Source: Desulfobulbaceae bacterium
Lineage (GTDB): Bacteria; Desulfobacterota; Desulfobulbia; Desulfobulbales; Desulfocapsaceae
NCBI GenBank assembly: GCA_024643445.1
Contig: JAHEMX010000100.1
Coordinates: 1-9,495 of the forward strand
Direction: 5' to 3'
Length of the DNA: 9,495 nt
Below are positions 6,238-9,495 of the stretch, one piece after another. The notes beneath the pieces were generated by a model that saw nothing but the letters and a program-made list of their open reading frames with translations, searched no databases and had not been told where the DNA came from. Position 1 is the stretch's first letter. Each line of letters opens with the position of its first letter. Made by a program: the position numbers and the translations under genes.

Positions 6238-7519
6238 ATCCGAGGAACGGATTAAAATAGCCAAATCTAAGAAATGGTGCTTCCCGTTTGACCGTTTCCA
6301 GCCAGCCCCTTATGGTGTGGGTCGGCTGCTCGGCCGGAAAATCAAGCGATCTCAGGTACCACTCAGGGTCAATGTTCAGGTTACGAAGTTGGATATAGTC
6401 GGGACGGGTTTGCGTAAGCAGATCAAGGAAACTGTTGGTTTCATCGATAGAGTCGGTAAAACCGGGCAAGATAAAATAATTGAGTGAAACAAATTTCCCT
6501 GCCGCTTTCATCACACGTATCGATTCTTTCACAGCAGAAAAGTCATAGCCATGGGGACGATAATAGCGGTTGTAATATTTCTGCTGAGCCGAGTTCATAC
6601 TGACCCGAAGGCTGTCAAGCCCGCTGTGTGCCAGGCGATCGATAGCCTCAGGCTTGCTTGCGTTGGAATTGAGATTGATCGTGCCCGGTATTGCCTCACT
6701 GCGGATCATTCGTATAGCCTGTTCCAGGAGCTCGGCCTGCATCAGGGGTTCGCCTTCGCAGCCCTGCCCGAAACTGGCAATGGGCTGTTCTGCGCGTCTG
6801 AAATGGGTGAGTGCCACCTCAGCGATCTCCTGGGCTGACGGTACGAAGGAAATACGCTCCTGGGTCGACTGGCAGCAGCCGGAAGGCTGCAAGGATATGC
6901 AGCCGAGACAGCGGGCGTTGCATACGGGAGATGTCGGCAAGGGTGCCTCATGCCGGCCGAGAAAATAATTACGTGCAGCGGGGCAATGATAGGTAAGACA
7001 GCATTTCCCGAGATGCTGAATGAGCCGGTTGTTTCTATAGCGTTTGAGGAGTTTCTCCGTCTGCCTGTTTATAACCGGCTGCCTGAAGTGCTGATGCTCC
7101 TGGCGCTGGTCGGCGTCACTGCGAAACCCGGCAACCCAGAACCTGCCGTCATGCCAGCCCACCGCTGTATAGGCAAAGAGCGGCAGAAGGACCGCGTTTT
7201 CCCGGGATTGATAGGCTGCGGTTAGGATGGAGGTATGGGCAGGGGACATGAAAGCCGCAACCGCCTGAATCTTTTTACCTGGATAATCGGGATGTTCTTC
7301 AAGCAGCAGAGGATCTCCGGTGGCCGGATCAATGCCCACCGGCAGTCTGTCCGGCAGGGTAAAAAGTTCGCTGCCCTCCGGCAGGGCAATGAGATCCTCT
7401 AATTCAGGCCTGCTGTAACTGCCATGTGCCATACCGGCCATGGACAAAGGGGGGAAATCGCAGATAGTGCCTCGCTCGTCGCTATAGACGAGCGAGGGAA
7501 CAGTACTGGGATGGGTCAC
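6236..7519 (-). CDS. Radical SAM protein of unknown function, Cys-rich
   Basis: The 427-aa protein has a radical SAM core starting at C200, with the 4Fe-4S motif CNARCLGC (C200, C204, C207). A GGEP-like segment GQGCEGEPL (251-259) contacts SAM. Later elements are INLNSNASKP (281-290), SLRVSMNS (303-310) and SLNYFILPGFTD (345-356), the usual strands of the partial TIM barrel. About 190 residues precede the core, with HGSYSRPELEDLIALPEGS, a possible small beta domain (104-132), and a cysteine set KCC and HC (C173, C174, C179). GCC (215-216) follows the SAM cysteines. These extra cysteines could hold an auxiliary iron-sulphur cluster. I recall similar proteins in Geobacter-like deltaproteobacteria without an assigned reaction, so I assign none. 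The start is GTG 7519, overlapping the upstream stop as GTGA; the Shine-Dalgarno is weak, consistent with translational coupling. Confidence 0.85.
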   Translation of the reverse strand: MTHPSTVPSLVYSDERGTICDFPPLSMAGMAHGSYSRPELEDLIALPEGSELFTLPDRLPVGIDPATGDPLLLEEHPDYPGKKIQAVAAFMSPAHTSILTAAYQSRENAVLLPLFAYTAVGWHDGRFWVAGFRSDADQRQEHQHFRQPVINRQTEKLLKRYRNNRLIQHLGKCCLTYHCPAARNYFLGRHEAPLPTSPVCNARCLGCISLQPSGCCQSTQERISFVPSAQEIAEVALTHFRRAEQPIASFGQGCEGEPLMQAELLEQAIRMIRSEAIPGTINLNSNASKPEAIDRLAHSGLDSLRVSMNSAQQKYYNRYYRPHGYDFSAVKESIRVMKAAGKFVSLNYFILPGFTDSIDETNSFLDLLTQTRPDYIQLRNLNIDPEWYLRSLDFPAEQPTHTIRGWLETVKREAPFLRFGYFNPFLG

Positions 7520-7941
7520 TTCGGCCGGAGAACCTTGGTAATTGAATCGACTGCCCGGTAGATATCAATATCTTCACCGAAGATATCCTGGATATCGGGA
7601 TGTTCGACAAGATCTTCAACGATGAACTGGGTCAGGTAAAGGGTAACAACGTTAGGGTCCTGAACCAGTGTTCGCAGGGGCGCAAGCTTCATCTGCAGAT
7701 CAAAGTCCTCGAGCATGTGCAGCGATCTGAGCTGTTTCTCAATTGAGGAGCGGATGGAACTCACGGATGTCGTTTCAACGATGTTGCTGTCAATAAGCCG
7801 CTGCACGAGTTTTGTTGCCAAAACATCAGCATGATCTCTGGCAAAGATAAACATCTTCCTCCGTTCCTGTTCCCTTTTCCTGTCGATTGAGCGCACCGCT
7901 TTATCTGTAGCGCGGTTGGGATTGACATGCATTTTAGCCAT
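7516..7941 (-). CDS. Hypothetical protein coupled to the radical SAM gene
   Basis: I do not recognise this 141-aa protein. It is soluble, with no signal peptide in the chosen form. The N-terminal third (1-35) is strongly basic (RKREQERRKM), and the rest appears mostly helical with a conserved-looking acidic end (VEHPDIQDIFGEDIDIYRAVDSI). ATG 7941 is chosen because GGAG (7948-7951) precedes it. A longer reading to TTG 8031 would add a short hydrophobic segment but lacks a ribosome site. Its stop overlaps the radical SAM start by four bases, so the two are probably made together, and the small basic protein may be a partner or substrate-handling subunit; that is a guess from context. TTGTTA (8026-8031) and AATGAT (8003-8008), 17 bases apart on the minus strand, are a plausible promoter. 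Confidence 0.75.
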   Translation of the reverse strand: MAKMHVNPNRATDKAVRSIDRKREQERRKMFIFARDHADVLATKLVQRLIDSNIVETTSVSSIRSSIEKQLRSLHMLEDFDLQMKLAPLRTLVQDPNVVTLYLTQFIVEDLVEHPDIQDIFGEDIDIYRAVDSITKVLRPK

Positions 7942-8051
7942 ATATCTCTCCAGACCTTTACGTCGCCTCAACCGGGAAATCGCTCCGGCAGACCACGTGA
8001 AAATCATTAAGTAACAAACGAAGATTAACAAAAAAAATGTTGGTCGCTCCT

Positions 8052-8071
8052 GTCATGAGCATGACCATGAT
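8052..8071. repeat. Palindrome and short tandem repeat upstream of the hypothetical/radical SAM unit
   Basis: GTCATGAGCATGAC (8052-8065) is an inverted repeat of 6-base arms around AG. The same stretch reads as three tandem hexamers CATGAG, CATGAC, CATGAT (8054-8071). It lies about 20 bases upstream of the proposed -35 of the minus-strand unit, which is a usual place for an operator. Confidence 0.35.
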
Positions 8072-8136
8072 ACCACACCAGTATCGAACTTTCTAAACTA
8101 TATTGCATGATTTCGAAAGAGTAAATATAGCTCCTC

Positions 8137-8337
8137 GTGAGTCCTGAAGAAACAGCAGAGCCTTCTGGAAAACGTTTTGAGCGGGACAGGGAAAAGAGTG
8201 CGCTGATCGACTCGTGGCAGGATTTGGCGGGAAGGGCGGTGTTGCAACCGGCCGACGATCGACTTGCGCTCAACCATTTCCATGATACCGGCGGGATTCT
8301 GGTTCGCAAGAAAATACAGCCACACTATTCGGTATAA
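8137..8337 (+). CDS. Possible small protein, unassigned
   Basis: A 66-codon frame opens at GTG 8137 just after an in-frame TAG (8128-8130) and ends at TAA 8337. The product is hydrophilic, with a charged first half and GGILVRKKIQP near its end. It resembles no family I know. Against it: no Shine-Dalgarno, a GTG start, no clear promoter, and codon use only partly like its neighbours. For it: it fills an otherwise empty 548-base interval, and an AT-rich hairpin with a T run begins 11 bases after its stop. It could equally be a remnant or chance frame. Confidence 0.3.
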   Translation: MSPEETAEPSGKRFERDREKSALIDSWQDLAGRAVLQPADDRLALNHFHDTGGILVRKKIQPHYSV

Positions 8338-8347
8338 CTGAACAGAA

Positions 8348-8380
8348 ACCAAAATAACACTTGTGTTTTGGTAATTTTTT
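8348..8380 (+). terminator. AT-rich dyad followed by T run, upstream of pal
   Basis: ACCAAAA (8348-8354) and TTTTGGT (8366-8372) form a dyad whose interior AACA-CTTG-TGTT also pairs, followed by AA and seven T (8374-8380). As RNA it is a low-GC terminator candidate for transcription from the left. As DNA the same dyad covers the -35 of the pal promoter and could bind a regulator. Confidence 0.35.
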
Positions 8381-8388
8381 TCTATATT
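8361..8388 (+). promoter_or_regulatory. Candidate pal promoter
   Basis: TTGTGT (8361-8366) and TATATT (8383-8388) are 16 bases apart, placing a start near 8395 and a leader of about 95 bases before the pal ATG at 8490. Confidence 0.4.
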
Positions 8389-8489
8389 TAAAGTCTTGAG
8401 GTAAGATAGGTGGGTTGTTAAGTAAAAACAAAAAATCGCGTAAATACGCAATCATTATCGGAATAAATTTCCAACAGGAGGTTCCAACC

Positions 8490-9005
8490 ATGTTTAGCAG
8501 AATCCAGGCTCTCTTGCCTGCACTTATGATCCTCAGTCTTATCATGTTTTCCGGCTGTGCCAAAAAGAAGGCTGATGAAGAGATGAAGGCAGCCTCAGCC
8601 GATAAGGGCGCAATGGGCAAGGAAGAGTCGCTTGAGTCCAAACCTATCGGTATTTCCGAAGGCCGTACTTCTGACGGTATGCTGCCTGTGTACTTTGATT
8701 TTGATTCCTCTGACATCCGTGCAGATCAGGTTACCCGTATTGAGGTCAATGCAAAATTCATGAAGGGCAACACGGGGAAAACCATTCGTATCGAGGGGAA
8801 TACCGATCCGCGTGGGACACGCGAGTATAATATGGCCCTTGGCGAAAGAAGAGCACAAAGTGCCAAAAAATATCTGATGAATCTCGGTGTCGACGAAAAA
8901 GGGCTGACCACGGTCAGTTTTGGCGAAGAACGTTTATTGATGCATGGACATGATGAATTGTCCTGGGCTCAGAACAGAAGAGACGATTTTGTGATTATGG
9001 ATTAA
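8490..9005 (+). CDS. pal: Peptidoglycan-associated lipoprotein Pal
   Basis: Pal is an outer-membrane lipoprotein that grips peptidoglycan and works with Tol proteins in envelope constriction. The 171-aa precursor has a lipoprotein signal ending FSGC, so C23 would be lipidated; Phe at -3 is less usual than Leu. A charged linker (24-62) leads to an OmpA-like domain (about 64-171) with VYFDFDSSDI, EGNTDPRGTREYN and LGERRAQSAKKYL. D106 and R121 sit where the residues binding diaminopimelate are found. Many Pal proteins have His at the position of N104. ATG 8490 has a perfect AGGAGGT (8476-8482) at 7 bases; an upstream in-frame TTG (8415) would add a basic stretch before the signal and is rejected. 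No tolB or tolQRA is adjacent on the left, where they usually lie. Confidence 0.92.
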   Translation: MFSRIQALLPALMILSLIMFSGCAKKKADEEMKAASADKGAMGKEESLESKPIGISEGRTSDGMLPVYFDFDSSDIRADQVTRIEVNAKFMKGNTGKTIRIEGNTDPRGTREYNMALGERRAQSAKKYLMNLGVDEKGLTTVSFGEERLLMHGHDELSWAQNRRDDFVIMD

Positions 9006-9040
9006 GTCTCTCTTTCCTATTACCTGTTTTTATATCTCTC

Positions 9041-9069
9041 CATGCGGGCCTTTGGCCCGCATGGTTTTT
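9041..9069 (+). terminator. Strong intrinsic terminator between pal and ompH
   Basis: CATGCGGGCC (9041-9050) and GGCCCGCATG (9054-9063) form a perfect 10-bp GC-rich stem with loop TTT, followed by G and five T. The ompH start codon is only 20 bases past the stem, so ompH depends on read-through or on a start site inside this short gap. Confidence 0.9.
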
Positions 9070-9083
9070 CAAGGGGATTATTC

Positions 9084-9495
9084 ATGTTACGAAGAACCTG
9101 TCTAGCGCTCATCTTTTCTATATGTTTTGGGTTTTCACAGCTGGGCACCATTGAGAGCCAGGCTGCTGATGTGAAAATTGGTGTCATGGATGTTCAGAAA
9201 GTTCTTGTCAACTGCACTGCCGGGCAAGCCGCCAAAGCACGTTTTGACAGCAAGATGAAGGAACTCCAAGGTAAGTTCAAGGGAGAGGAAGAAGAACTTG
9301 TCGCCATGCAGAGCGATATTGAGAAGAAAAGCTCCGCCTGGAGTGAAGATACGAAGCAGGCAAAAATAAGGGAATTCCAAAAGAAACGGCGTGAAGCCCA
9401 GGCCAAGGCCGAAGACGCGCGCTTTGAGCTAAAGGGAATGCAGGAGAAAGAACTGGCACCTATCCTGAAAGCGCTAGAGAAGGTCGTAGCAAATT
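9084..9495 (+). CDS. OmpH/Skp-family periplasmic chaperone, N-terminal part (partial)
   Basis: The frame from ATG 9084 runs off the right edge (137 codons). A signal peptide (basic MLRR, hydrophobic 7-20) should be cut near residue 27 after SQA. The mature start KIGVMDVQKVLVNCTAGQAAKARFDSKMKEL (31-61) is the Skp/OmpH signature. From about 50 to 125 it is a charged helical coiled coil forming the tentacles that hold unfolded outer-membrane proteins as they cross the periplasm. AAGGGG (9071-9076) is the ribosome site. The C-terminal helix is outside the window. Together with pal it forms an envelope cluster, though a terminator separates them. Confidence 0.88.
   Translation, partial: MLRRTCLALIFSICFGFSQLGTIESQAADVKIGVMDVQKVLVNCTAGQAAKARFDSKMKELQGKFKGEEEELVAMQSDIEKKSSAWSEDTKQAKIREFQKKRREAQAKAEDARFELKGMQEKELAPILKALEKVVAN

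Noticed and set aside
8415..8489. Longer start for Pal
   Set aside because: It begins at TTG, would place 25 residues before the lipoprotein signal, and ignores the perfect AGGAGGT in front of ATG 8490.

Overview
The window reads as ordinary chromosomal housekeeping DNA from a Gram-negative anaerobe of the former Deltaproteobacteria, most likely a Desulfobulbales/Desulfobacterota relative. The evidence is an outer-membrane lipoprotein (Pal) and a periplasmic chaperone (OmpH/Skp) beside a full-length membrane-anchored RNase Y, a ZapB-ZapA-6S RNA-rny order, and a Cys-rich radical SAM protein of a type I associate with deltaproteobacteria. This placement is an inference from gene content, not from an rRNA.

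Layout. Bases 1-361 (minus) hold the N-terminal part of a lytic-transglycosylase-type exported protein. A MutT/MTH1-like Nudix hydrolase follows on the plus strand (525-1010). From about 1058 a plus-strand block begins at a good sigma70-type promoter and runs zapB-like, zapA, a long non-coding interval, rny and tyrS. It ends at a strong intrinsic terminator (5587-5616). On the minus strand come a PerR-type Fur regulator (5647-6072) and a two-gene unit: a 141-aa protein of unknown function and a radical SAM protein, joined by a 4-base GTGA overlap. The right end returns to the plus strand with pal and the start of ompH/skp, separated by a strong terminator.

The most interesting part is the 824-base interval between zapA and rny. 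Its first half contains a rod-like fold with a central bubble that fits 6S RNA (ssrS, about 2068-2241), where 6S RNA is often found next to zapA. Its second half contains a separate, compact, nested multi-helix RNA (about 2385-2545) that I cannot match to a known family. One strand of its closing helix has two alternative upstream partners. It lies in the likely leader of rny, so a regulatory leader of an RNA-degrading enzyme is an attractive but unproven reading.

Together the genes serve division-site assembly (ZapA/ZapB), global transcription control (6S RNA), RNA turnover (RNase Y), translation (TyrS), oxidative-stress sensing and nucleotide-pool cleaning (PerR, Nudix), and envelope upkeep (transglycosylase, Pal, OmpH). 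No mobile element, CRISPR array, tRNA or rRNA was seen.
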